Notes: a model not told the origin generated them from the letters alone. A stretch of DNA of 64,000 bases from Kitasatospora phosalacinea (GCF_030268885.1 NZ_BSSA01000033.1:1-64000); one strand, 5' to 3'; counted from the first letter of the stretch, positions 16,397 through 24,589 are shown. Numbers and translations: made by a program.

Positions 16397-17181
16397 ACAC
16401 CCGCCACCCCGCCCCCGGGCTCACGGTCTCCGGGCCCGACACCGCTCCCCCGCTGGTCCTGGTGCACGGCATCCGGCTGTCCGCCACGATGTGGCGCCCG
16501 CACGTCCGCCGGCTCGTCCCCGACTTCCGGGTCAGCACCCCCGACCTGCCCTGCCACGGCGCCCTCACCGAGCACCCGTTCACCCTGGACGCGGCCGTCG
16601 CCACCGTCCGCCGGGCCGTCCGGGAGGCCCGCGAGGCGACCGGACGGCCCCCGCTGCTGGTCGGCCTGTCCCTGGGCGGGTACGTCTCGCTCGCCCACGC
16701 CGCCCGCCACCCCGGGGAGGCGGCCGCGCTGCTGCTGCACGGCTGCACCGCCCGCACCAGTGGCCCGCTGCCCGCCCTGTACGCCACCGCCGGACGGCTG
16801 AACGACCGCCTGGGGCCCGAGCGTTCGGCCCGGCTGCAGGCCCGGGCGATGCGCCGGATGCTGCCGCCGGAGTCCGCCGAGGCGGTGCTGGCCGGGGGCT
16901 TCCACCTGCCCGCGCTCACCCAGGGCGTCGCCGAGCTGCGCCGCCACGACTTCCTCGCCCTGGCCGCCCGGCTGACCGCCCCCACGCTCTTCCTGAACGG
17001 CCGCTCCGACCTGCCGTTCCGCGCCGACGAGCGCCGCTTCCTGGCCGCCGTCCGGGCCGCGGGCACCCCCGCCCGACTGTTCCACACCCGCGGCGGCCAC
17101 CTGCTCAGCCTCACCGACCCGGACCGCTTCGCCACCCTGCTGCGCCGCGCCCACCGGCACCTCCTGCCGGAGCCGGGCTGA
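16393..17181 (+). CDS. alpha/beta hydrolase
   Basis: A 262-residue cytoplasmic alpha/beta-fold hydrolase. The oxyanion region reads VLVHGIRLS. The nucleophile elbow is GLSLGG (Ser about 93), the acid Asp is in NGRSDLPF (about 206), and the catalytic His is in RGGHLLSL (about 235). It starts at a GTG overlapping the stop codon of the MarR gene, so translation is coupled. The substrate is likely an ester or a small acyl compound sensed by the MarR protein, but that is inference. Confidence 0.88.
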   Translation: MNTRHPAPGLTVSGPDTAPPLVLVHGIRLSATMWRPHVRRLVPDFRVSTPDLPCHGALTEHPFTLDAAVATVRRAVREAREATGRPPLLVGLSLGGYVSLAHAARHPGEAAALLLHGCTARTSGPLPALYATAGRLNDRLGPERSARLQARAMRRMLPPESAEAVLAGGFHLPALTQGVAELRRHDFLALAARLTAPTLFLNGRSDLPFRADERRFLAAVRAAGTPARLFHTRGGHLLSLTDPDRFATLLRRAHRHLLPEPG

Positions 17182-17195
17182 GCGCCCGCCCGGGC

Positions 17196-17729
17196 TCAGC
17201 CCCGCAGCCGGTACACCACCGCCCGCCGCCCCGGCCCCGACGCCACCTGCGGGTCCAGGAAGTCCTCCGCCGGGTCGTGCACCATGCCCAGCCGCCGCGC
17301 CACCGCCCGCGAGGGCGCGTTCGCCCCGGCGATCACCGCCAGGATCTCCGGCAGCCCCAACTCCCGGAAACCGTAGTCGAGAACGGCCCGTCCGGCCTCG
17401 GTGGCGTAGCCGTGCCCCCAGGCGTCGCGGTGCAGCCGCCAACCGGCCTCGACCCCGTCGAAGGGCATCTCCGCGTCCACCGGGTCGAGTCCGGCGAAGC
17501 CCAGGAACCGCCGCTCGGAGCGGAGTTCGACCGCCCACCAGCCCCAGCCGCGTTCCGCCAGCTCCGCCCGGAAGTGCTCCAGGGACGCGGCCGACTGCTC
17601 CCGGTCGAGCAGAGTGCCGAAGTAGCGCCGGACCTCGGGATCGGCGTTCAACTCGGCCCACCGGTCGAGGTCTTCGTCCCGCCACTGACGCAACAGCAGC
17701 CTGGACGTGGTCAGTTCGGCAACTGCCAT
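17196..17729 (-). CDS. GNAT N-acetyltransferase (RimJ/RimL type)
   Basis: A 177-residue acetyl-CoA-dependent transferase. It begins ELTTSRLLLRQWRDEDLDRW, typical of the RimJ/RimL-like subfamily. The acetyl-CoA-binding stretch is WRLHRDAWGHGYATEAGRAV, and the ANAPSRAVARRLGM segment is characteristic. AGGAA lies 8 bases before the ATG. It follows the nucleotidyltransferase gene by 28 bases on the same strand, so the two probably form one transcript. The acceptor is unknown. Confidence 0.88.
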   Translation of the reverse strand: MAVAELTTSRLLLRQWRDEDLDRWAELNADPEVRRYFGTLLDREQSAASLEHFRAELAERGWGWWAVELRSERRFLGFAGLDPVDAEMPFDGVEAGWRLHRDAWGHGYATEAGRAVLDYGFRELGLPEILAVIAGANAPSRAVARRLGMVHDPAEDFLDPQVASGPGRRAVVYRLRG

Positions 17730-17757
17730 GGTGAATTCCTCTCTCCGCCGCGGCTGT

Positions 17758-18633
17758 TCAGCCCTGTACCGCCCCGGCCAGCACCTCGGCGGCCAGCGCG
17801 TCCGACGCGTCCAGGACGGCGGCCAGGCTCGCCGGGTCGGTGCCGCCGGGGGCGAAGAGCTGCTGGGCGCGCCGGGCGAACTCCGGTGGTGCGCACGGCA
17901 GTCGACCGGCCGAGGCGATCGCGCCCTTCTCGTTGACCAACCACTGCCCGGCCCGCGCGTGCAGCACGTGCACCAGCAGCCCGACGGCCCGGAACAGGCA
18001 CCCGGCGACGTAACCGGCGTCCCCCCGCACGGCTCCCTTGCGCGCGTTGGCCAGGGCGAACGGCGCCTCCCAGGCCGCGTCCGACTCCAGCGTCCGCGCC
18101 AACGCGGCCGGGAACGCCGCGACGTCGGCCTGCAGCGCGGTCAACTCGCCCTCGGGGTCGGCCAGGACCCGGGCGAGCGCGAGTTCGCCCGGGTAGGCGT
18201 AGGAGGGCACGCCGTACGGGTGCCCGGCCTGCTGGCCGGTGACGTAGCGGCCCGCGCGGGCCTCGGCGGCGTGGTGGCGCACCCGCTGCACGTCCCGGTA
18301 CAGCCAGTCGACCCGGACCGGGCCGAGGTCCAGCCAGGCGCCGCCGTCCACCCAGGGGCCCCAGCCGCCGGGCTCGGTGACCTCGACGGGCCGCCCGCAC
18401 AGTTCGGCGGCCAGCTCCCGCAGGGCTCCGGTGTCGAGCTCGCCGGGGCGGTAGTACAGGCCGAGGTCGTAGTCGGATCCGGGGCGGTGCGCCCCGCGCG
18501 CCCGGCTGCCGCCGAGGCAGACCCCGACGATCCCGCCGACCTGCGCCAACCGCCCGGCGATCCGGTCGAGTTCCCCCTCCCCCAGCTCGCCCTCGCCCGC
18601 CGCCGCCGTCGCTCCACCACCGTGCTCAGTCAT
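17758..18633 (-). CDS. nucleotidyltransferase domain protein
   Basis: A 291-residue protein of the polymerase-beta-like nucleotidyltransferase fold. The signature GGSRARGAHRPGSDYDLGLY contains the GGS motif and the two metal-binding aspartates (SDYD). A third acid is expected in VRVDWLYRD. The C-terminal half is helical and resembles antibiotic adenylyltransferase-like proteins of unknown substrate. The gene is upstream of, and probably co-transcribed with, a GNAT acetyltransferase gene. Two group-transfer enzymes together would suit modification of a small molecule, but no substrate can be named. Confidence 0.85.
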   Translation of the reverse strand: MTEHGGGATAAAGEGELGEGELDRIAGRLAQVGGIVGVCLGGSRARGAHRPGSDYDLGLYYRPGELDTGALRELAAELCGRPVEVTEPGGWGPWVDGGAWLDLGPVRVDWLYRDVQRVRHHAAEARAGRYVTGQQAGHPYGVPSYAYPGELALARVLADPEGELTALQADVAAFPAALARTLESDAAWEAPFALANARKGAVRGDAGYVAGCLFRAVGLLVHVLHARAGQWLVNEKGAIASAGRLPCAPPEFARRAQQLFAPGGTDPASLAAVLDASDALAAEVLAGAVQG

Positions 18634-18728
18634 CGTCCGCCACGATGCCGCACCGCCCCCTCCGCCGCCAGCCGTTTTCCCCCGGTCGGCCGCAGCACCC
18701 GAACGGCCCGGCGCCGGAACGCGAAAGC

Positions 18729-18762
18729 GCGCGGTGGGGGCGCCGCACCACCCCCACCGCGC
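18729..18762 (-). terminator. strong hairpin after the xylanase gene
   Basis: GCGCGGTGGGGG at 18729-18740 pairs perfectly with CCCCCACCGCGC at 18751-18762 around a ten-base loop. It lies about 95 bases beyond the xylanase stop codon and upstream of the nucleotidyltransferase start. Confidence 0.75.
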
Positions 18763-18857
18763 TGCCGGACGCCACCCGCGAGGTGTCCGGCTAGGACCCG
18801 GACGGTCCCGGGGGCCGCCCCCGTCGTGACACGGCCCCGCTCCCGTCCGACCCCGGC

Positions 18858-20330
18858 TCAACCGGCCGTGCAGGCCACCCCGTTGAGGGTGAAGCCGCTC
18901 GCGGCGGCTGCGTTGCCGGTGTGGTTGGCCTGGAAGCCGAAGCTCGTGGAGCCCCCGGCCGGAATCGCCGCGTTGTACGACAGGTTGCTCGCGGCGACCT
19001 GCCCGGTGGCCGGGCTGACGGTCGCGTTCCAGGCGTTGGTGACGGTCTGCCCGCCGGGCAGCGTGAAGGCCAGCTTCCAGCCGTTCACGTCGCTGCCGCC
19101 GGTGTTGGTGACCGTCACGTTCTCGGTCAGGCCGGTGTTCCAGGCGCTGACCTGGGTGCTGACCTTGCAGGCCGCGCCGGTCGGCGGCACCGACGGCGAG
19201 GCGGAGGAGGACGGCGACGAGGACGGCGAGCTCGACGGCGAGGTGGAGCCCGACGGGGACGGCGAGGTGCCGCCGCCGAGCGCCGTCACCGTCGCGTTGT
19301 ACGCGGCCTTCGGCTGGTAGTTGTCGTCGTACATGGTGGCCGCGCCGTAGCCGGAGAAGAAGCCCGGGATCCAGGAGTCCGGGTCGCCGACGCCCCACTG
19401 CGAGACGCCCACGCAACCGCTCACCGCGAGGCAGGAGTTGACCACGTAGGCGTAGTCGGTGGCCTGCTGGGCGAGGTTGGCGGCGCTGGCCGGGACGGGC
19501 ATCCGGTCGTCCAGCTCGGTGATGGCGACGTTGACGCCGAGCGCGGTGAAGCGCTGGATGTTGGCCTTCAGGCTGCTGGGGACCTGGCCGACGATGAAGT
19601 GGCTCTCGAAGCCGACGCCGTCGATCGGGACGCCCTGCTGCTTGAGCGAGGACACCAGCTGGTACATGGCGTCGCTCTTCGCGCCGAGGCCCTCGATGTT
19701 GTAGTCGTTCAGGTAGAGCTTGGCGTTCGGGTCGGCGGCGTGCGCGGTGCGCAGCGCGTCGGCGATGTAGCCGGAGCCCATGGCGTTGGTGAAGGCGTCG
19801 GTGCGCAGCGTGCCGTCCTCGTTGAACGGCTCGTTGACGACGTCCCAGGAGTAGACCTGGCCCTTGTAGTGGGTGGCCTCGGTGGTGATGTGCTTCTCCA
19901 TCGCGGCCTGCACCTGGCTGGTGGGCAGGCTGCTGACCCAGTTGGGCAGCTGGCTGTGCCAGACCAGGGTGTGGCCGCGCACCCGCATGCTGTGGGCCTT
20001 GGCGAAGGAGACGATCTGGTCGCCGGGGCCGAAGTTGAAGTTCCCGGCGGAGGGTTCGGTGGTGTCCCACTTCATCTCGTTGCCGGGGGTGACCATGTCG
20101 AACTGGGTGCCCGCGATGGCGGTGATGGTGGAGCTGCTCAGGTTGGACTGGGTGAGGGCGGTGCCGAAGTAGCTGCCCTTGGCCTCGGCGAGGTCGCGCA
20201 GGGTGGTGCCGGCGGCTCCGGCGGGACCGCTGCCGACGGTGGCGGCGGCCAGCAGTCCGCCTGCTGCGGCGAGGGCGAGCACCGCGAGGGCGCGCCCGGG
20301 CCGGCGTGCTGCGCGCAACTGTGCAGCCAT
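18858..20330 (-). CDS. secreted endo-1,4-beta-xylanase, GH10 + CBM2
   Basis: A 490-residue secreted enzyme that cuts the xylan backbone. The signal peptide spans about 1-40 (RRPGRALAVLALAAAGGLL, AGA cleavage region). The GH10 domain covers about 42-345, with the acid/base Glu in WDVVNEPF and the nucleophile Glu in AITELDDR; GHTLVWHSQ is another GH10 hallmark. A Ser/Pro linker (GSTSPSSSPSSSPSSSASPS) leads to a C-terminal CBM2 of about 100 residues that starts ACKVSTQVSAWNTG and ends GVACTAG. The length is normal for Streptomyces GH10-CBM xylanases. A CGAA-ATT-TTCG operator lies about 100 bases upstream. A 12-bp terminator hairpin follows. Confidence 0.96.
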   Translation of the reverse strand: MAAQLRAARRPGRALAVLALAAAGGLLAAATVGSGPAGAAGTTLRDLAEAKGSYFGTALTQSNLSSSTITAIAGTQFDMVTPGNEMKWDTTEPSAGNFNFGPGDQIVSFAKAHSMRVRGHTLVWHSQLPNWVSSLPTSQVQAAMEKHITTEATHYKGQVYSWDVVNEPFNEDGTLRTDAFTNAMGSGYIADALRTAHAADPNAKLYLNDYNIEGLGAKSDAMYQLVSSLKQQGVPIDGVGFESHFIVGQVPSSLKANIQRFTALGVNVAITELDDRMPVPASAANLAQQATDYAYVVNSCLAVSGCVGVSQWGVGDPDSWIPGFFSGYGAATMYDDNYQPKAAYNATVTALGGGTSPSPSGSTSPSSSPSSSPSSSASPSVPPTGAACKVSTQVSAWNTGLTENVTVTNTGGSDVNGWKLAFTLPGGQTVTNAWNATVSPATGQVAASNLSYNAAIPAGGSTSFGFQANHTGNAAAASGFTLNGVACTAG

Positions 20331-20430
20331 GGTTCGTCCTTCCGGGGGTGGGTGGGGTGCACGGACCGTACGGCGGGGCGTACGGGCCCGGCAACGGAGG
20401 CCCGGAGGGGGCCGGCCACCTGCCCGGTAC

Positions 20431-20465
20431 CGAAATTTTCGACGTCCGTTCGACTGCCGTTCGAC
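20431..20465 (-). promoter_or_regulatory. xylan-regulator operator CGAA-ATT-TTCG plus direct repeats
   Basis: CGAA-ATT-TTCG at 20431-20441 is an 11-base dyad matching the CGAA-N3-TTCG inverted repeat reported for LacI-family (BxlR-type) control of xylan genes in Streptomyces. Next to it CCGTTCGAC is repeated at 20446-20454 and 20457-20465, in direct orientation 11 bases apart. Both lie 100-135 bases before the xylanase start. Confidence 0.65.
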
Positions 20466-20504
20466 GCTCCCCGCCCCGACCTGCGGCGGTCTCCCGAAAA
20501 CGAC

Positions 20505-20545
20505 GCGGCGGCCGCGGCCCGGCGTACCGGGTCCGCGGCCGCCGC
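20505..20545 (-). terminator. hairpin after the acetyltransferase gene
   Basis: The arms 20505-20522 and 20527-20545 pair over about 18 bases with one bulge and a four-base loop (CGTA). It separates the GNAT gene from the xylanase promoter downstream on the same strand. Confidence 0.7.
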
Positions 20546-20576
20546 AACCGGCCCGCGGGGTGCGAAAGTTACAGCG

Positions 20577-21083
20577 CTACCGCACGTCAGCGGGCTGCGG
20601 CACCGGGACGGCGGCGAGTTCCTTGCCCATGCAGACGCTCTGCTCGTGGTCCTTGTAGTAGCCGAACTTGCGGATCTCGGCGTAGCCCTCGGAGGTGTAG
20701 AGCGCGATCGCCTCGGGCTGCAGGGTGCCGGTCTCCAGCACCAGCCGGGTGCGCCCGGCCGCGAGGGCGCTGGCCTCCAGGTGGCGCAGCACGGCGCGGG
20801 CGTAGCCCCGGCCGCGGGCCTCGGGGACGACGTACATCCGCTTGAGCTCGGCGTCGGTGTCGCGCAGGCCGTCCTCGTCCTGCTCCTTGGCGCGCCACCC
20901 GCCGCAGGCCACCGGCCGCCCGTCCTGGTAGCCGATCACGAACAGCCCGGCGGGCGGGTCGAAGTGGTCGGCGCGGATGGCGGTCTGGTCGCCGTCGCCG
21001 TACCTGCGGACGTACTCCTGCTGGACGTCGGCGGCGAGTTGCTGGGCGTCGGGGTGTCCGAAGCCGGTGGTGCGGATCTCCAT
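20577..21083 (-). CDS. GNAT family N-acetyltransferase
   Basis: A 168-residue acetyltransferase. The CoA-binding motif is ELKRMYVVPEARGRGYARAV, followed by LEASALAAGRTRLVLETGTL and LYTSEGYAEIRKFGYYKDH. This is the usual pattern of small GNAT enzymes acting on free amines or amino acids. I take the ATG at 21081-21083; a TTG three codons earlier is possible. No clear ribosome site is visible. The acceptor is unknown. A long hairpin follows the stop codon. Confidence 0.88.
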   Translation of the reverse strand: MEIRTTGFGHPDAQQLAADVQQEYVRRYGDGDQTAIRADHFDPPAGLFVIGYQDGRPVACGGWRAKEQDEDGLRDTDAELKRMYVVPEARGRGYARAVLRHLEASALAAGRTRLVLETGTLQPEAIALYTSEGYAEIRKFGYYKDHEQSVCMGKELAAVPVPQPADVR

Positions 21084-21141
21084 GGCGCCCAAGGGTACGG
21101 GCCCGCTCCCCGGCGGCGGGGTGCGGGCCCGGGCCCCGGGT

Positions 21142-21561
21142 TCAGGGGCGGGTGAGGCGGGCGATCAGGTCGTCCTTGCCGAACATCCGGGCGGCGTCCA
21201 GCGCGGAGGGCGCCCCGGCGTGCGGGTCGGCGCCGTGGGCGAGCAGCGCGTCGACGACCTCGGTGGCCCCCTTGAAGACGGCGCCTGCCAGCGGGGTCTG
21301 GCCGCGGTCGTTGGCCCGGTCGGCGTCGGCGCCGCGCTCCAGCAGGACGGTGACGGCGGCGGCGTGGCCGTGGTAGGCGGCGAGCATCAGCAGGGTGTCG
21401 CCGCGGTCGTTGGTGAGGTTGGCGGGCGTCCCGGCGTCGAGGTAGGCGGCGAGCAGCGGGGCGTCGCCGGTGCGGGCGGCGTCGAAGAGCCGGCCGGCCA
21501 GGGCGATGACCTCGGCGTCGTCCTGGGTGGTGCCCTCGCCCTGCGCGGTGGGGTCGGTCAT
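21142..21561 (-). CDS. ankyrin repeat protein
   Basis: A 139-residue protein of about three to four ankyrin repeats. Examples are NDRGDTLLMLAAYHGHAAAV, then LLERGADADRANDRGQTPLA, then LLAHGADPHAGAPSALDAAR. Such repeats bind partner proteins. No signal peptide or enzyme domain is seen. The gene lies 58 bases upstream of the GNAT gene on the same strand, so one transcript is likely. GGAAGG lies 14 bases before the ATG, which is rather far. Confidence 0.87.
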   Translation of the reverse strand: MTDPTAQGEGTTQDDAEVIALAGRLFDAARTGDAPLLAAYLDAGTPANLTNDRGDTLLMLAAYHGHAAAVTVLLERGADADRANDRGQTPLAGAVFKGATEVVDALLAHGADPHAGAPSALDAARMFGKDDLIARLTRP

Positions 21562-21911
21562 GAGGAGGTGTTCCGCCTTCCGGGTGGGCGGCCGTGCGGG
21601 GCCGCGGCTCGTCCTGGTCGTGCCACCGCGAACGCTAGCCGACGGCGCGGCGCTCCGGTACGGCGTGGTGCGGCGGGGCCGTTCGGGCGAATTCCGGGTG
21701 CGCGGGGCGGGGGCGCGCCCGGCGCGGGGACGCCTGACTGCGCCGGTGCGATCCACTGGCCCCGGGCGTCGCCGAACCGCGGGACGTATACCGCCGATCC
21801 GGGTGCCCGGGTGAGATCCACCCGTTTGCCGCACCCCATCATCTATTACTTCTTGTCACCATTGAGGCACTTTCCGTTACACCGTCCCCGCCCCTCGTGA
21901 GGAGCAATCCC

Positions 21912-22106
21912 GTGATTCTCTCCATCTCCGGCATCGTCCTGTTCGGCGTCATCGCCTTCCTCTTCTTCCGCCGGGACGGGTTGAAGATCTCGCACGCCCT
22001 GGTGTGCGCGCTGTTCGGCTTCTACGTCGCGGGCTCCTCGATCGCCCCGAGCATCCAGGCGGGCGGCGCGAGCCTGGCCAGCCTGATCGGCGGCCTGAAG
22101 TTCTGA
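21912..22106 (+). CDS. small membrane protein
   Basis: A 64-residue protein with two hydrophobic segments (ILSISGIVLFGVIAFLFF and ALVCALFGFYVAGSSIAP) joined by the short basic loop RRDGLKISH. The GTG at 21912 is preceded at 7 bases by GAGGAG. The last stretch, IQAGGASLASLIGGLKF, could be an amphipathic or membrane-dipping helix. It lies just upstream of an FtsK-like gene on the same strand, separated by a terminator-like hairpin. I do not recognise a function; small proteins of this type beside this FtsK-like gene are a conserved feature of streptomycetes as far as I recall. Confidence 0.75.
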   Translation: MILSISGIVLFGVIAFLFFRRDGLKISHALVCALFGFYVAGSSIAPSIQAGGASLASLIGGLKF

Positions 22107-22124
22107 GCGGTCCCTGCTCCTCAC

Positions 22125-22158
22125 GGCCCGGGCGCGGACATCCCCACCGCCCCGGGCC
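22125..22158 (+). terminator. hairpin after the small membrane protein gene
   Basis: GGCCCGGG at 22125-22132 pairs with CCCGGGCC at 22151-22158. The inner GCGG/CCGC pairs extend the stem beyond one bulged C. It is followed by TT. Confidence 0.6.
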
Positions 22159-22242
22159 TTCTGCCAACCCCGCCCGGCCGGTCGTCCCCCGCCGGCCCCG
22201 CTCCCGTCCCCTGCCTGCCCTCCCCTGCCCTCCGGAGCCCGC

Positions 22243-23844
22243 ATGTCCCTCACCCGCCACCTCACCCGGGGCCGCGACCTCGCCCGCAGCGCGGGCGACC
22301 ACGCCGCCGACGTGTTCGCGCCGCTGGCGCTGATCGGCCGCGGCCTGCGCCGCCACGCCGACTGGGCCAAGGCCCGCTGGGCGGCCACCCCGAAGGAGCG
22401 GCGCGGTCCGACGCTGCTGGTCGGCGCGGCCGTGGTGCTCGGCGTCTTCCTGCTGCCGCACGGCCCGCTGCTGGCGATCGTCGCCGTGCTCGCCTCGGCG
22501 GCCTGGGTCGGCCGCACCCCCAAGGCCCCGGCGGAGCCCGAGCCGGACCCGGCCGACGTCAAGCTGCCCGCCCTGTACGCGGCGCTCACCCCGTACTTCG
22601 GCGGCTACGACGACCCGGGCGCGCTGTACCGGGTCGAGGGCGACTGGAAGGCGGCGTTCGGCGGCTGGGAGTTCGACGCGGACGGACGGCTGGCCGCGCT
22701 GGAGATCGCCTACCCGGCGTACTTCACCGACACCGAGCCGGCCGCCCGGGCCCGGATCGAGCAGGTGGTGCAGGGCAAGGCGGGGCGCTCGCGGGAGTAC
22801 CGCTTCGACTGGGACGAGGAGTTGAACCGGCTGCGGGTGTCGGCGCTGGCCCCGCTGCCCGCGGACATCGCGGCGCAGCGCTTCGTGACCGCGCCGGGCG
22901 AGATCGTGCTGGGCTTCACCGACGGCGCGGGCAGCCACCGCACCATCCCGGTCGAGCAGGGCGGCGTGACGGAGCAGCAGCCGCCGGTGGTCTGGCGGGT
23001 CGGTCCGCGCTCGGCGGAGCCGCACCTGCTGGCGCTGGGCGCGCCGGGCCACGGCACCTCGACGCTGCTGCGCTCGATCGCGCTGCAGGCGCTGCCGCTG
23101 GGCGACCTGGTGGTGGTGGACGGGGCGAGCACCGGCGAGCACGCCTGCCTGGTGAACCGTCCCGGCGTGCACACGGTGGAGACCAGCCTGCACGGGGCGC
23201 TGGCGGCGCTGGAGTGGTGCGCGCAGGAGACCGAGCGGCGACTGGTGGCGCTGAACGCGGCCCGGCACCACGGGCTGGCGGCGCCCGCGGACGTGACCCG
23301 GCCGCTGTGGATCCTGCTGGACCGGCTGACCGAGCTGTCCGAACTGGCGCACGCGGAGGGCCGCACCGATCCGCAGGAGCTGCTGGAGGTGCCGCTGCGG
23401 CACGGCCGGGCGGCCCGGGTGACGGTGGTGTTCGTGGACGCGCTGGACGCCCGCGACCGGATCTCCCCCACCGTGCGCACCTGCACCCGCGCCCGGGTGG
23501 TGCTGGGCCCGGTGAACGCCGACTCCGGCGCGGCCGCGCTGGGCGGCCCGCTGGACATCGCCCCCGCCGCGCACACCCCGCCCGGCCGCGGCTACGCCCG
23601 GATCGGCACCGCCGCCCCGGTCCGGCTGCAGGTCCCGGTGACCGTCGACCCGCTGGACGAGGACGCCCCGGCCCCGCTGCGGGACGCGGTGGTGGCGCTG
23701 CTGCCGCACCGCGACACCCGCACCGAGGCGCCCGCCCCGGCGCCGCTGGTCGCCGAGCTGGTGGAACCGGTCCGGGCGGACCTGGCCAAGGACCCGGCGC
23801 CCGCCGGGGAGTCCGCGCCGGGCCGCCCCCGTCCGGTCTGGTAG
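22243..23844 (+). CDS. FtsK/SpoIIIE-like membrane ATPase relative with degenerate Walker A
   Basis: A 533-residue protein. After a basic N terminus come two close hydrophobic helices (about residues 63-92, LLVGAAVVLGVFLLPHGPLL and LAIVAVLASAAWVG). A cytoplasmic domain then ends in an FtsK-like ATPase fold: HLLALGAPGHGTSTLLRSIA at about 262-281 in the Walker A position, DLVVVDGAS, and RPLWILLDRLTEL as a Walker B-like strand. The Walker A lysine is replaced by Thr (GAPGHGTST instead of GxxGxGKS/T), so ATP hydrolysis is doubtful. It lies upstream of rbpA, and the small membrane gene precedes it. It may be a structural or nucleotide-independent member of the family. Confidence 0.75.
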   Translation: MSLTRHLTRGRDLARSAGDHAADVFAPLALIGRGLRRHADWAKARWAATPKERRGPTLLVGAAVVLGVFLLPHGPLLAIVAVLASAAWVGRTPKAPAEPEPDPADVKLPALYAALTPYFGGYDDPGALYRVEGDWKAAFGGWEFDADGRLAALEIAYPAYFTDTEPAARARIEQVVQGKAGRSREYRFDWDEELNRLRVSALAPLPADIAAQRFVTAPGEIVLGFTDGAGSHRTIPVEQGGVTEQQPPVVWRVGPRSAEPHLLALGAPGHGTSTLLRSIALQALPLGDLVVVDGASTGEHACLVNRPGVHTVETSLHGALAALEWCAQETERRLVALNAARHHGLAAPADVTRPLWILLDRLTELSELAHAEGRTDPQELLEVPLRHGRAARVTVVFVDALDARDRISPTVRTCTRARVVLGPVNADSGAAALGGPLDIAPAAHTPPGRGYARIGTAAPVRLQVPVTVDPLDEDAPAPLRDAVVALLPHRDTRTEAPAPAPLVAELVEPVRADLAKDPAPAGESAPGRPRPVW

Positions 23845-23942
23845 GCCCCGTCCGGCCCGGTGGTCCCCGTCCGGTCCGGTGGGAGGGTCGGACGGGAGGA
23901 GCGGTCGTCCGGGCGAACTTCGGCGGGCCACATGTGCACAAA

Positions 23943-23981
23943 ATGTGACACGCCGGGTGATAACACCGCTCAGATGTGACA
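23943..23981 (+). promoter_or_regulatory. direct repeat ATGTGACA in the rbpA upstream region
   Basis: ATGTGACA occurs at 23943-23950 and again at 23974-23981, 31 bases apart (about three helical turns on the same face). The stretch is A+T-richer than its surroundings. It lies 58-96 bases before the sigma-R promoter of rbpA. Confidence 0.35.
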
Positions 23982-24038
23982 AAACGGGCCACCATGGGTA
24001 CAAACAGGGGCGGCACGACAGGCGACGTATGTCCCGAC

Positions 24039-24065
24039 GGGAATCTTCGTCGGAGGTCGAGCGTT
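24039..24065 (+). promoter_or_regulatory. sigma-R promoter of rbpA
   Basis: GGGAAT at 24039-24044 and GTT at 24063-24065 are separated by exactly 18 bases. This matches the GGAAT-N18-GTT consensus of the disulfide-stress sigma factor SigR. It starts 90 bases before the rbpA ATG. The rbpA gene of S. coelicolor is a known SigR target. Confidence 0.88.
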
Positions 24066-24128
24066 GGACCCAGCGACGAAGACAGCGACCACTAGTCCTG
24101 TGGGCAAGAAGCCCGGGAGGCACGATTC

Positions 24129-24503
24129 ATGAGCGAGCGAGCTCTCCGCGGCACGCGACTCGGGGCGACCAGCTACGAGACCGACCGCGGCATTGACCTG
24201 GCACCCCGCCAGACCGTCGAGTACGCATGTCAGAACGGACACCGCTTCGAGGTCCCGTTCTCGGTCGAGGCGGAGATCCCCGTGGTGTGGGAGTGCCGCT
24301 TCTGCGGCCAGGAGGCCGCCCTCCTCGACGGTGAGGAGCCGGAGGAGAAGAAGACCAAGCCCACCCGCACCCACTGGGACATGCTGATGGAGCGCCGTAC
24401 CCGCGAGGAGCTGGAGGAGGTCCTGGCCGAGCGCCTGGCCGTCCTGCGCTCGGGCGGGATGAACCTGGCGATCCACCCGCGCGACTCGCGCAAGTCCGCC
24501 TGA
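24129..24503 (+). CDS. rbpA: RNA polymerase-binding protein RbpA
   Basis: A 124-residue essential-type transcription factor of actinobacteria. It binds group-1 and some group-2 sigma factors and the RNA polymerase beta subunit and helps open promoters. The core domain carries Cys34, His38, Cys56 and Cys59 (YACQNGHRF, then WECRFCGQ), the zinc-site positions known in the Streptomyces protein. The C-terminal sigma-interaction helix is THWDMLMERRTREELEEVL. The ATG is preceded at 7 bases by GGGAGG. Expression should respond to thiol stress through the sigma-R promoter at 24039-24065. A 19-bp hairpin follows the gene. Confidence 0.97.
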   Translation: MSERALRGTRLGATSYETDRGIDLAPRQTVEYACQNGHRFEVPFSVEAEIPVVWECRFCGQEAALLDGEEPEEKKTKPTRTHWDMLMERRTREELEEVLAERLAVLRSGGMNLAIHPRDSRKSA

Positions 24504-24520
24504 CGGGCGGGCACCGCACC

Positions 24521-24563
24521 AACGCCGAAGGGCCCCGGTTCTCCACCGGGGCCCTTCGGCGTT
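24521..24563. terminator. bidirectional terminator between rbpA and fxsA
   Basis: The arms 24521-24539 and 24545-24563 pair without mismatch over 19 bases, with a five-base loop (TCTCC). The right arm runs into GTTTGG. It lies between two convergent genes, so it can serve both. Confidence 0.92.
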
Positions 24564-24589
24564 TGGTGCACCCGTCGTCGGCGCGCCCG

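Noticed and set aside
20577..21092. Start of the GNAT gene at the TTG (21092)
   Set aside because: TTG is rare and lacks a ribosome site; the ATG three codons later fits the family start better.
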